Of a DNA stretch of 64,000 nt, positions 17,880-26,718 are shown in pieces. The position numbers and the translations under genes were made by a program. Position 1 is the stretch's first letter. Each line of letters starts with the position of its first letter. The stretch covers positions 62,001-126,000 of the forward strand of contig NZ_JACIJE010000006.1 of NCBI RefSeq assembly GCF_014199195.1, read 5' to 3'. The notes beneath the pieces were generated by a model. That model was given only the letters and a program-made list of their open reading frames with translations. It did no database searches and was not told the origin of the DNA. The stretch comes from Neoroseomonas alkaliterrae (GTDB lineage: Bacteria > Pseudomonadota > Alphaproteobacteria > Acetobacterales > Acetobacteraceae).

Positions 17880-18952
17880 GCGATGCGGTCCCCGATGCCC
17901 GCGAGAAGCTGGCGCGCGGCATTCTCCCAGGTGAAGGAGGCCGCGCGCGCGGCGCCCGCGGCGCGCAGCCCCTCCCGCAGCCCGGCCTCGTCGAGCAGGC
18001 GGCCCAAGGCGGCGCGCAGCGAGTCCGGCGCGTCCGGATCGAACCACAGCGCCGCCTCGCCGCAGACTTCCGGCACCGCGCCGGCGCGCGCGGCGATGAC
18101 GGCGCAGCCGCAGCTCATCGCCTCGAGCGGCGGCAGCCCGAAGCCTTCGTAGCGGGAGGGAAAGACGAGGCAGAGCGCGTTCTCGTAGAGCGCGCGCAAC
18201 GCGCCGTCGCTGACGCGGCCAAGCACCTTCGCGGCCCCGGCCGCGACACCGCCGCCCGCACGGAACACCGCCGGGTCGGCCGCGCCCGCGACGGCGAGGG
18301 TGAGCCCCCGCGCGCCGAGCAGATCGGCCGCCGCGGTCAGCGCGGCGAGGTTCTTGTGCGCCGCCGGATTGCCGACCACGAGCGCGTAGCGCCCCGGCGC
18401 GAGCCCGTGGCGCGCCAGCACCGCCTCCTCGGCGGCGACGCGCAGGATATGCTCTCCGCTTTCCGGCACGATGCGGATCTCGCCCGCCTCGATGCCGAGG
18501 GCCGCGGCGATCCGCCCGCGCGAGAAGGCCGAGACTGTCAGCAGCCGCGCGCCGCTGCGCGCGAGGCGCCGCTGCATCAGCCGGTACCAGGTGCGGAAGG
18601 CGAAGGAGTAGGATTGCGGCGTGTCGAAGGCGCCGGCGTCATGGATCACCACCGCCTGGCGGCTGCCCACGCGCAGCGGCGCCGTGTTGCCGAGGCTGAG
18701 CAGGAAATCGCCGGCGAGCGCGCCCGGCAGGTCGAGCTGCTCCCAGGCCTGCCCGCCGCGCCGCCCGACCGGCTCGACGCGGAAGGCGGACAGCCCGGCC
18801 TCCCGCGCCCCCGGCGGATGCAGCACGCGCGCGGCGGGCCACTCCCCGCGCGCGGCGAGCGCATCGGCGGCGGCGACGATTTCCGCGGCGAAGCGCTGCA
18901 CGCCGGTGGTCCCCTGGGTGAGGAACCGGCCGTTGATGGCGATGCCGCTCAT
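17876..18952 (-). CDS. Glycosyltransferase family 4
   Basis: A 358-residue GT-B enzyme. It begins IAINGRFLTQGTTGVQR, typical of the WbpX/mannosyltransferase-like GT4 subgroup, and carries VVGNPAAHKN (192-201) and the E-x7-E motif Glu269/Glu277 in SRYEGFGLPPLE. A VIHDAGAFD motif (102-110) is also characteristic of this group. It overlaps the flippase stop as ATGA upstream and the next GT4 start downstream. Role: addition of a sugar to the lipid-linked repeat unit. Specificity unknown. Confidence 0.9.
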   Translation of the reverse strand: MSGIAINGRFLTQGTTGVQRFAAEIVAAADALAARGEWPAARVLHPPGAREAGLSAFRVEPVGRRGGQAWEQLDLPGALAGDFLLSLGNTAPLRVGSRQAVVIHDAGAFDTPQSYSFAFRTWYRLMQRRLARSGARLLTVSAFSRGRIAAALGIEAGEIRIVPESGEHILRVAAEEAVLARHGLAPGRYALVVGNPAAHKNLAALTAAADLLGARGLTLAVAGAADPAVFRAGGGVAAGAAKVLGRVSDGALRALYENALCLVFPSRYEGFGLPPLEAMSCGCAVIAARAGAVPEVCGEAALWFDPDAPDSLRAALGRLLDEAGLREGLRAAGAARAASFTWENAARQLLAGIGDRIA

Positions 18953-20466
18953 GCCGCGCGCAGCCCCAGGCGGCCGAGCACGGCAGCGCGGTCCTCCCGC
19001 GGCGCGATGCGCCAGCCGAGCCAAGTGCTCGCACCGAAGGCCAGCGCCCCGACGCCGAGCGCGGCCATCGCGGGCAGCGGCACCATCGCAGCGAGCCCGA
19101 GCCCCGCCACGGCCAGCAGCGGCCGCAGCGCCGCCCCGGCCTCGGCGGCGGGCGGGTAGAAGCGCGCGGCGAGCAGGAAGCGCCCGGCGCAATCCGTCGC
19201 TGCGCGCAGCGCCCAGGCGATGGCCGCGCCCTCGATGCCGATCAGCACCAGCAGCAGCGCCCCGAGCGGCAGGAACACCGCCGCCTGGACCAGCGAGAAG
19301 GTCGCCGTCACCTCCGGCCGCCCGATCGCATCGAGCAGCGTGCCCGGCACGAAGGCGAGGCAGGAGAAGAAGATGCCGACGCCGAGGATGCGCAGCACCA
19401 TCCCGCCACCGGCCGCGAATTCCGCGCCGAGCCACAGCCGCAGCAGCCATTCGGCGAGCGCCACCAGGACCACGCAGGCCGGCAGGACGAGCGCGGCCAC
19501 GATCAGCGCCCCGCGCCGGATCAGCAGGGCCGTGCGCTCCGGCGCGGCGCGGAAGGCGGAGGCGATGGCCGGCAGCAGTGTCTGCGCCACCGCGACGGGC
19601 AGGATCCACATGCGCATCACGAGGTCGAGCGGTGTGGCATAGAAGGCGACCGCCGTCAGCCCGATCAGCGCGCCGATCAGGAATCGGTCGGCATAGAGCA
19701 GCACCTGGGTCAGCGCGCCCGAGAGGCTCATCCACCCGCCCTGGCGGAGCAGCGGCCGCAGCAGCCCGATGCGCGCGCGCGCAAGGCCGAGCCCCGGCAC
19801 GTCCCGCCAGGCGAGCGCGGCATAGGCGATGCCGCTGACGAGCCGCACCAGCACCAGCGCGAGCATCACCGCCACCAGGCTGTCCCACATCAGCAGCGCG
19901 ATTACCGGCCCGAGGTAGTAGAAGACGCTGACCGGCATGTTCACGAGGTTCGCCGCCCGGAAGCGCTGCCAGGCCGCGAGCACCCCCCACAGCGCTGCAT
20001 TCAGCACCACGAGCGGCGCGGCCAGCGCCAGCACGCGGAAGGCCGCCAGCGCCTCCGCCTCCAGCGCGGGCGGGACGATCAGCACCCGCCCGATCAGCAC
20101 CGGCATCAGCGCGAAGGCGAGCCCGGCCATGACCGAGGAGAGCGCCAGCAGCGCGATCAGCGTCGCGCCCACCAGCGCCGGGGCGTCGCGCCCGCGCCCC
20201 TCGCCGATCGCCTCGGACACCGCGCGCGTCAGCGCCATGCCGAGGCCGAGATCGAAGACGCCGAAGATGCCGACGAGCGCGAGCGCCAGCGTGAAGAGCC
20301 CCCAGCGCTCCGTCCCCATCAGCCCGACCAGGACGGGCGTGAGGGCAAGCGCCAGCAGCAGCGGCACGCCGCGGCCGAGCGCGTTCCACACCACCCCGGA
20401 GACGAGCCGGCGCCCGCCGGCCCGGTCCTCCGGGCCATCGGACGCCGTGCCTGTCATGCTGGTCAT
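18949..20466 (-). CDS. Polysaccharide flippase (Wzx-like, MOP superfamily)
   Basis: A 505-residue integral membrane protein with about 14 hydrophobic segments across its length and a short cytoplasmic N-terminus. It begins the membrane region with VSGVVWNALGRGVPLLLAL, the pattern of oligosaccharide flippases. It would move a polyprenyl-linked oligosaccharide across the inner membrane. Two ATGs nine bases apart (20466 and 20457) can start it. It lies 66 bases after the sugar transferase and overlaps the first GT4 gene, so priming, flipping and chain-extension genes are one transcription unit. A Wzx role is inferred from family and context. Confidence 0.88.
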   Translation of the reverse strand: MTSMTGTASDGPEDRAGGRRLVSGVVWNALGRGVPLLLALALTPVLVGLMGTERWGLFTLALALVGIFGVFDLGLGMALTRAVSEAIGEGRGRDAPALVGATLIALLALSSVMAGLAFALMPVLIGRVLIVPPALEAEALAAFRVLALAAPLVVLNAALWGVLAAWQRFRAANLVNMPVSVFYYLGPVIALLMWDSLVAVMLALVLVRLVSGIAYAALAWRDVPGLGLARARIGLLRPLLRQGGWMSLSGALTQVLLYADRFLIGALIGLTAVAFYATPLDLVMRMWILPVAVAQTLLPAIASAFRAAPERTALLIRRGALIVAALVLPACVVLVALAEWLLRLWLGAEFAAGGGMVLRILGVGIFFSCLAFVPGTLLDAIGRPEVTATFSLVQAAVFLPLGALLLVLIGIEGAAIAWALRAATDCAGRFLLAARFYPPAAEAGAALRPLLAVAGLGLAAMVPLPAMAALGVGALAFGASTWLGWRIAPREDRAAVLGRLGLRAA

Positions 20467-20532
20467 CCTAGCATGCCGCCGAAGGGAATGCCGCCCGGCC
20501 CGAGGGCCGGGGGCGATCGGCGCGGCCCCGCC

Positions 20533-21234
20533 TCAGTGCGCGCCGCGGCGCGAGAGCACGGCGGCGGGCGTGCGGAGCAGGATCCGGATGTCGCCGAGCA
20601 GCGAGGCCTGCGAGACATACGCCACGTCGAGCGCCACGCGCTGGTCGTAGGAGGTCTCGGACCGGCCGCTCACCTGCCACAGCCCGGTGATGCCAGGCCG
20701 CACGCTCAGGTAATGGGCGGCGGCCGCGCCGTAGTAGCGGTCGAGCTCGGCCTGCGTGACGGGGCGCGGGCCGACGATGCTCATCTCGCCCTTCAGCACG
20801 TTGATGAGCTGCGGCAGCTCGTCGAGCGAGGTGGCGCGCAGGAAGCGGCCGATGCGGGTGATGCGCGGGTCGTTCCTGAGCTTGCGGGTCGCCTCCCACT
20901 CCGCCCGGGCGGCGGGGTCGGCGGCGAGCAGCGCCTCCAGCCGGGCCTGGCTGTCCACCACCATGGAGCGGAACTTCAGGCAGCCGAAGATGCGCCCGCC
21001 GCGGCCGACGCGCGGATGGGCGTAGAAGGCCGGCCCGCCATCGGCGCGGACCAGCGCCGCGACGATCAGGAAGAAGGGCGCGGCGACGAGCAGCGCCAGC
21101 CCCGCGATGGCGACATCCATCGCCCGCTTGGCGATGGGCGCGAGGCGCGCGGCGCGGTCGCGCCGGGAAAGGGCGGCGACGGCGGGCGCGGGGGCGCCGT
21201 TGGAGGGGAGGGGGCCGACCGGGACGCTGGACAT
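20533..21234 (-). CDS. Undecaprenyl-phosphate sugar phosphotransferase (ExoY/WbaP C-domain type)
   Basis: A 233-residue bacterial sugar transferase, the enzyme that starts glycan synthesis by moving sugar-1-phosphate onto undecaprenyl phosphate. A single membrane segment lies at about 35-60 (AKRAMDVAIAGLALLVAAPF), followed by the conserved GCLKFRSM, DELPQL and SIVGPRPV motifs and the PGITGLWQVSGR stretch near the end. It lacks the N-terminal multi-helix half of WbaP and is of the short ExoY type. Start chosen at ATG 21234; a TTG at 21291 would add 19 residues of low-complexity sequence. The 252 bases to the divergent membrane protein gene must hold promoters for both, but I recognise no clear element there. 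Confidence 0.9.
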   Translation of the reverse strand: MSSVPVGPLPSNGAPAPAVAALSRRDRAARLAPIAKRAMDVAIAGLALLVAAPFFLIVAALVRADGGPAFYAHPRVGRGGRIFGCLKFRSMVVDSQARLEALLAADPAARAEWEATRKLRNDPRITRIGRFLRATSLDELPQLINVLKGEMSIVGPRPVTQAELDRYYGAAAAHYLSVRPGITGLWQVSGRSETSYDQRVALDVAYVSQASLLGDIRILLRTPAAVLSRRGAH

Positions 21235-21486
21235 GAGCGACAAGGGCCTTCTCGGGAGCACCGCCACCGGAGGGGGGCCGGCGGCGGCCAAAGGGGGTCT
21301 TCGGCCTGGATCCCGCCTCCTTCACGGCGGGCCTCCCGGCCTCTGCTTGCGCGCAGTGATGCCCTTCGGTGCTGACGGATTTGGGACCTGCTTGCGGCGC
21401 AATTGTGGCGGCGCAGCATTCCGCCTCCGGTCCCTTCCGCCGCCCGCTTGCCCAGCCCGCCCGCGGGGCCTAGAGCCGCCCGGCCG

Positions 21487-23118
21487 ATGGAGGATCGCAC
21501 GCTGTCGCCGCGCCCGCAGACCGCCCTGTCCTACGCCTTCGCGGCCGCCCTGGGCGTGGCGCTGGTCGCCTTCCTCTTCCCTGCCGATTTCCTCTTCCCC
21601 CGCGCCGGGATGGGCTGGGCGCCGCAGGGCGATGCCGCCCAGCACGCCATCGCGCAGCGCTACTTCATCGGCGATGCCTGGCGCTGGCCGCCGCTGCTCG
21701 CGCGCAACATCCTGCCGCCCGAGGGGCTGAACATCGCCTTCGCGGACGGCATCCCCGCGCTCGCGCTGCCGCTCAAGGCCCTGCGCGGCCTGTTGCCCGA
21801 GGGTTTCCACGGCATCGGCCTGTGGTACGCCATCGCCTGGGTGATGCAGCCCCTGGCCGCGGTGTGGTGCCTGCGCGGGGCGGGCGAGCGGCGCTTGCTG
21901 CCGGCGGTCGCGGTCGCGCTCGCCGCCTCGGCCATGCCGGCCTTCATCAACCGCTACGGCCATGCGGCGCTGACCGGGCATTTCACGCTGCTTGTCGCGC
22001 TCGGCCTCTACCTGCGGCTGGTCGGCGCGCAGCGGCTCCGCCTCTGGGCCGGGGCGGCGCTCTGCGCGGTCGGGACGCTGCTGGTCCACCCCTATCTCGC
22101 GGCGATGGTGCTCGCCCTTCTCGCTGCCGTGCCGGCGACGCTGCTGCTGCGGGGCGAGCGCGGCTGGGGCGCGGCCGCGGCGGGGCTTGCGGCGACGGCG
22201 GCGGCGGTCGGGGCCACCATGGCGGCCTTCGGCTATCTCGGCGCCGCTGGCGATGGCGGTTTCGGCGACTTCGCCCTGAACCTGCTCTCCCCGGTCTGGC
22301 CCTGGCGCTCCTGGTTCCTGGGCGGGCTCGTGGGCGCGGAGGTGGACGCCTCCGGCCATGGCGGATGGGAGGGCTACAACTGGCTGGGCCTTGGGCTTCT
22401 GGCGGGGCTCCTCGTGCTGGCCCTGCGCGTGCCGCGGCAGGTGGCCGGGACGGTGCGGCGGCATGCGGGGCTTGCCCTGGTGCTCGCCGCGCTGACGCTG
22501 CTCGCGCTCTCCTTCCGCGTGGGGCTGGGTGGGGCGGTGGTGCTGGATCTCGGGCCCGCGCCCGGCTTCCTCGAACAGTTCCGCTCCTCGGGCCGGTTCT
22601 TCTGGCCGGTGGGCCTTGCGCTGCTCATCGGCTGCATCGCGCTGCTGGCGCGCCTGCCGCGCATCGGCCCGGCGCTCGCCCTCGCCGTCGGGCTGCTGCA
22701 ATTCGCCGATGCCGCGCCGAACCGCGCGGCGCTGCGGGACTGGGCGGCGGCCCGCCCGCCCTGGACGGTGGAGGCGCCGGCGCTGCGCGCGCTGCTCGCG
22801 GGCGCGGAGCGACTCACGCTGCTGCCGAGCTGGCCCTGCGTTCCGAAGGCCGATCCGCTCGGCGACCATGCGCGGCAGTTGCAGGTGCTGGCGCTCGCCG
22901 CCGAGCGGCCGGTGCCGGCCAACACGATGTATGTCGCGCGCTGGCGCGGGGCGCGGTCGGCCTGCGGGGATGCCGCCGTGATCGCCGCACCGCTCGCCCC
23001 CGGCGAGCTGCGCGTGATCCTGCCCGGGGCGCGGGATCAGGCCTCGGCGGTGATGCCCGGCTTCGCCGAGGCCTGCGCGCCGGTCGGCGAGATCCTCGCC
23101 TGCCGGCTCGGCAGGTAG
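21487..23118 (+). CDS. DUF6311-like multi-spanning membrane protein, putative GT-C glycosyltransferase
   Basis: A 543-residue protein with roughly ten or eleven membrane segments and a soluble C-terminal part (about 440-543). The pattern of the N-terminal half matches the DUF6311 family as I remember it: an early acidic GDAAQH, a WRWPPLLARNILPPEG loop, ADGIPALALPLK, and NRYGHAALTGHF (about 158-169). Members are thought to be polyprenyl-sugar-dependent GT-C enzymes. It is divergent from the sugar transferase operon and could glycosylate or polymerise the same glycan. ATG 21487 is the chosen start because upstream codons are low complexity. Its last 82 bases overlap the convergent GT2 gene. Confidence 0.72.
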   Translation: MEDRTLSPRPQTALSYAFAAALGVALVAFLFPADFLFPRAGMGWAPQGDAAQHAIAQRYFIGDAWRWPPLLARNILPPEGLNIAFADGIPALALPLKALRGLLPEGFHGIGLWYAIAWVMQPLAAVWCLRGAGERRLLPAVAVALAASAMPAFINRYGHAALTGHFTLLVALGLYLRLVGAQRLRLWAGAALCAVGTLLVHPYLAAMVLALLAAVPATLLLRGERGWGAAAAGLAATAAAVGATMAAFGYLGAAGDGGFGDFALNLLSPVWPWRSWFLGGLVGAEVDASGHGGWEGYNWLGLGLLAGLLVLALRVPRQVAGTVRRHAGLALVLAALTLLALSFRVGLGGAVVLDLGPAPGFLEQFRSSGRFFWPVGLALLIGCIALLARLPRIGPALALAVGLLQFADAAPNRAALRDWAAARPPWTVEAPALRALLAGAERLTLLPSWPCVPKADPLGDHARQLQVLALAAERPVPANTMYVARWRGARSACGDAAVIAAPLAPGELRVILPGARDQASAVMPGFAEACAPVGEILACRLGR

Positions 23119-24050
23119 CGCTCGGTGAAATAGAGCGGGCGCTGCTTCGTCTCATTGAAGATTCGCCCGAGGTATTCCCCGATGATGCCGAGCATCATCA
23201 TCTGCACGCCGCCGAGGAAGAGCACCACGGCGAGCAGCGAGGGGTAGCCCGCGACCGGGTTGCCGTAGAGGAAGGTGCGGACGAGAAGCTGGGCGAGGTA
23301 GATCACCGCGCCGACCGCCGTGAGAAGCCCGACATAGGTCGCGACCTTGAGCGGGGCGACGGTGAAGGAGGTGATCCCCTCCAGCGAGAAGTTCCACAGC
23401 TTCCAGTAGTTCCACTTGGTCGTCCCGGCGGCGCGCGGGGCGCGGTCGTAGCGCACCGCCTTGGCCGGGAAGCCGATCCAGGCGAACAGGCCCTTCATGA
23501 AGCGGTGGTGCTCGCGCAGCTTCAGCAGCGCATCCAGCGCGCGGCGCGAGAGCAGGCGGAAATCCCCGGTATCCGGCGGGAGCTGCACCTTGCCCCCGAT
23601 GCGCTGCATGAAGCGGTAGAAGGCGGCCGCGGTCGCCTTCTTGAGCCAGGTCTCGCCCTCGCGCGTGTTGCGCTGGGCATAGACGACGTCGAAACCCTCC
23701 CGCCAGCCGGCGATGAGCGCGGGGATGACTTCCGGCGGGTCCTGCAGGTCGGCGTCGATCACCACCACGGCATCGCTGGCGCGGGCATGGTCGAGCCCCG
23801 CGGTCAGCGCGATCTCCTTGCCGAAGTTGCGCGAGAGGTTGACCACCGCGACGCGCGGATCCTGCCGCTGGAGTCCGAGCATGACCTCGAGCGTGGTGTC
23901 GCGCGAGCCATCGTTCACATAGACGACCTCCCATGCCATCCCGATGCCCTCGAGCGCGGCGGCGAGGCGGCGGTGGAACTCCGGCAGCACCTCCTGCTCG
24001 TTGTAGGCGGGCACGACGACGGAGAGCGCGGGGGCGTCAGGGCTGGTCAT
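23037..24050 (-). CDS. Glycosyltransferase family 2, membrane-anchored (GtrB/DPM1-like)
   Basis: A 337-residue GT2 enzyme with a soluble catalytic domain and two C-terminal membrane helices (about 230-255 and 268-295). Motifs: SVVVPAYNEQE (10-20), YVNDGSRDTT (44-53), the metal site IDADLQDPPE (98-107) and GDFRLLSRRA. This architecture is that of polyprenyl-phosphate hexose synthases such as GtrB and ArnC. These make the sugar donor used by GT-C enzymes, which fits the adjacent DUF6311 protein. The last 82 bases overlap that gene on the opposite strand. An 8-bp hairpin lies shortly before its ATG. Confidence 0.92.
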   Translation of the reverse strand: MTSPDAPALSVVVPAYNEQEVLPEFHRRLAAALEGIGMAWEVVYVNDGSRDTTLEVMLGLQRQDPRVAVVNLSRNFGKEIALTAGLDHARASDAVVVIDADLQDPPEVIPALIAGWREGFDVVYAQRNTREGETWLKKATAAAFYRFMQRIGGKVQLPPDTGDFRLLSRRALDALLKLREHHRFMKGLFAWIGFPAKAVRYDRAPRAAGTTKWNYWKLWNFSLEGITSFTVAPLKVATYVGLLTAVGAVIYLAQLLVRTFLYGNPVAGYPSLLAVVLFLGGVQMMMLGIIGEYLGRIFNETKQRPLYFTERYLPSRQARISPTGAQASAKPGITAEA

Positions 24051-24065
24051 GGGGCATCCCGGGCG

Positions 24066-24086
24066 GGGCGGGCGGCAGGCCCGCCC
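24066..24086 (-). other. GC-rich hairpin in the leader of the GT2 gene
   Basis: A perfect 8-bp stem (GGGCGGGC with its complement, loop GGCAG on the plus strand) lies 16 bases before the GT2 start. It could be the end of the upstream Bug transcript or a leader structure that limits translation. There is no T run. Confidence 0.35.
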
Positions 24087-24153
24087 GGCCCCATCAGGAA
24101 CAGCAGCGGCGGGGCCAAATCAAGGCGGGAATGCGCCCGCCTCCCGGCCGCCG

Positions 24154-25116
24154 TCAGCTCTGGATGCTCAGGTTGAGCTCGTTGACCAGCGCCTCCCAGT
24201 CCCGCATCGAGCGGATGATGTCCTCGCGGAACTCGGCCGGGCCGAGATAGCCGGGGATGGTGTCGATCTCGAGCAGGCGGCGCTGCATGGCCGGGTTCTC
24301 GACCACCTTGCGGAAGGCGGCGGCCGTGCGGTCGAGGATGGGCTGCGGCGTCCGCGCGGGCGCCAGCAGACCGATGAAGCCCGAGAAGGCGAAGCGCCGC
24401 GAGAACCCGCTGTTCACCAGCAGCGGCACCTCGGGCAGGGAGGGCAGCGGCCGCTCCCCGGCGAGCCCGAGCGGGCGGATGCGCCGCGCGCGGATCGCCC
24501 CGCCGCTCGCCGCCATCGAATGGAAGGCGCAGGCGACATTGCCCGCCACCATGTCCTGCAGCATCGGGCCTTCGCCGCGATAGGGCACATGGGTCATGTT
24601 CAGCCGCGCCTCGTCGGTGAACATCTGGCCATAGGCGTGCCCGGTCGAGCCTGCCGCGTAGGAGGCGTAGGAGAGGTCCTTCCCCCGCGCCCAGGCGACG
24701 AAATCCTGCAGCGTGTTCCCCTGCGTCGAGGGCGAGGCGCAGAGCACGAGCGGCGTCACGCCGAGCTTGCCGATCGGGGCGAAGTCGTTGACCGGGTCGT
24801 AGGGGAAGCGCCGCAGCACGACCGGCGTCTGCACATGCGTCGTGATGGTGAAGAGCATGGTGTAGCCGTCGGCCGCGGCCTTGGCGGCGGCCTCGGTGCC
24901 GATCAGCCCGCCCGCGCCGCCGCGGTTGTCCACGACGATGGGCTGGCCCAGCTCGGCGGCCATCGGCTCGGCGACCATCCGGCCCCACAGGTCGGTCGAA
25001 CCGCCGGGCGGGAAGGGGACGATCCAGCGGATCGGGCGGTCCGGCCACTGGCCCTGGGCAAGCGAGGGCCGGGCCAGCGCGACCCCGGCGGCGGCGAGCA
25101 TCGTCCTGCGCTTCAT
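24154..25116 (-). CDS. Bug family tripartite tricarboxylate transporter substrate-binding protein
   Basis: A 320-residue periplasmic binding protein. Signal peptide MKRRTMLAAAGVALARPSLAQG, then VPFPPGGSTDLW, VDNRGGAGGLIG, VPYRGEGPM and a LPEVPLLVNSG variant of the usual DVPTL segment. GGAGGAGGCGCC precedes the ATG. It is divergent from the flavin monooxygenase gene across a 149-base gap. It is followed by the GT2 gene on the same strand after 103 bases, but there is no functional reason to link them. No membrane subunits nearby; ligand unknown. Confidence 0.92.
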   Translation of the reverse strand: MKRRTMLAAAGVALARPSLAQGQWPDRPIRWIVPFPPGGSTDLWGRMVAEPMAAELGQPIVVDNRGGAGGLIGTEAAAKAAADGYTMLFTITTHVQTPVVLRRFPYDPVNDFAPIGKLGVTPLVLCASPSTQGNTLQDFVAWARGKDLSYASYAAGSTGHAYGQMFTDEARLNMTHVPYRGEGPMLQDMVAGNVACAFHSMAASGGAIRARRIRPLGLAGERPLPSLPEVPLLVNSGFSRRFAFSGFIGLLAPARTPQPILDRTAAAFRKVVENPAMQRRLLEIDTIPGYLGPAEFREDIIRSMRDWEALVNELNLSIQS

Positions 25117-25265
25117 GGCGCCTCCTCCATTCTCTTTCGGCCGAGCCTAGTGGCGGGGCAGGGCGCGCGGCAAGCGGCGCGGGCCTTGCATGCCCTCGTC
25201 CGCAGGGTGGAGGCTGCCCCGGGCTCCCCTGAACCGCACGCGACCCGAAGGATACCGCCGCGACC

Positions 25266-26696
25266 ATGCCGCATCCCCGCAGCCTCGCCGAGCTCGAGGC
25301 CGACATCGCCCGGGATCTGGAACTGACCGCCCATCCGCGCGCGCCCTGGCTGGTGCCCAGGCAATGCGGCGGCAAACCCGTGCTCGACTGCCTGATCGTC
25401 GGCGGCGGCCAATGCGGCGTCGCCGTCGCCTTCGCGCTGAAGCGGGACCGAGTGGACAACATCCTGGTCCTGGACCGCGCCCCGGAAGGGCGCGAGGGGC
25501 CATGGGTGACCTATGCGCGGATGCACACGCTGCGTTCGTGGAAGGACCAGACCGGGCCGGACCTCAGGATCCCGTCCCTGACCTACCAGGCCTGGCACGA
25601 GGCGCAGTTCGGCGCGGCGCATTTCGCCGCCCTGCGCTGGATCCCGAAGGAACTCTGGAACGACTACCTGCTCTGGTTCCGCCGCGTGACCGGCGTGCCG
25701 GTGCGCAACGGCGTCACCGTCGGGCGCATCGCGCCCGCGCGCACCGATGACGGCCTGCCCTGCCTCGCCGTCGAGACGAGCGAGGGCCCGATCCATGCGC
25801 GCAAGGTCGTGCTGGCGACCGGCCAGGACGGCTTCGGCGAATGGTGGATGCCCGGCTTCGTGAAGGCGCTGCCGCCGCATCTGCGCGCCCATGCGGCGGA
25901 GGCGATCGACTTCGCGGCGCTGCGCGGGCGGGTGGTGGCGGTGCTCGGCGCGGGCGCCTCGGCCTTCGACAATGCGGCGGTGGCGCTCGAGGCCGGCGCG
26001 AAGGAGGTCCATCTCTTCTGCCGCCGGGCCGAGCCGATGGTCATCCAGCCCTATCGCTGGCTGACCTTCGCGGGCTTCCTGCGCCACCTGCACGAGATGC
26101 CGGACGCATGGCGCTGGCGCTTCATGTCCTACATCCTCGGCCTGCGCGAGGGCTTCCCGCAGGACACCTACAACCGCGTCCTCGCCTTCCCGAACTTCAC
26201 GATGCATGTCGGGCGCCCCTGGACGGATGCGCGGGAGGAGGGCGGGCGCGTCGTGCTCGCCACGCCGCGCGGGGATTTCGTGGCGGACTACGCCATCTGC
26301 GGCACCGGCGTGCGGATGGATCCCTCGCTGGTGCCCGAGCTCGCGGGCTTCTGGGACAACATCGCGCTGTGGTCCGACCGCTACACGCCGCCGCCCGAGG
26401 AGGCCAATGAGCGCCTCGCGGCCTTCCCCTACCTCGCGCCCGATTCCTCCTTCGTCGAGCGCCGGCTGGGCGAGACGCCCTGGATCCGCGACATCCACTT
26501 CTTCGGCATCGCGACCACCATGTCCTTCGGGCCGGCGGGCTCCTCGATCAATGCCATGAGCATCGCCGTGCCGCGCATCGCCGCAGGCGTCACGCGCGGG
26601 CTGTTCGAGGCCGACCTGCCGCGGCTCTGGGCCGATCTGCGCGCCTACGACATCCCGCAGGTCGCGCTCGACCCGGCGCGCATCGCCGCCGAATGA
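25266..26696 (+). CDS. FAD/NAD(P)-binding oxidoreductase, flavin monooxygenase-like
   Basis: A 476-residue protein with two dinucleotide-binding motifs: VGGGQCG at 45-51 (FAD) and LGAGASAFD at 227-235 (NADPH). This is the layout of flavin-containing and Baeyer-Villiger monooxygenases. Other landmarks are ARMHTLRSWKDQTGPD (84-99) and a late GPAGSSINAMS segment. The classical BVMO fingerprint FxGxxxHxxxW is not evident, so an oxidase or N-hydroxylase-type role is equally possible. GAAGGA lies 13 bases before the ATG, a weak site. The gene is convergent with the TorF porin gene and 22 bases from it. Confidence 0.83.
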   Translation: MPHPRSLAELEADIARDLELTAHPRAPWLVPRQCGGKPVLDCLIVGGGQCGVAVAFALKRDRVDNILVLDRAPEGREGPWVTYARMHTLRSWKDQTGPDLRIPSLTYQAWHEAQFGAAHFAALRWIPKELWNDYLLWFRRVTGVPVRNGVTVGRIAPARTDDGLPCLAVETSEGPIHARKVVLATGQDGFGEWWMPGFVKALPPHLRAHAAEAIDFAALRGRVVAVLGAGASAFDNAAVALEAGAKEVHLFCRRAEPMVIQPYRWLTFAGFLRHLHEMPDAWRWRFMSYILGLREGFPQDTYNRVLAFPNFTMHVGRPWTDAREEGGRVVLATPRGDFVADYAICGTGVRMDPSLVPELAGFWDNIALWSDRYTPPPEEANERLAAFPYLAPDSSFVERRLGETPWIRDIHFFGIATTMSFGPAGSSINAMSIAVPRIAAGVTRGLFEADLPRLWADLRAYDIPQVALDPARIAAE

Positions 26697-26718
26697 CGGC
26701 GATGCGCGGCCGCGCCGC

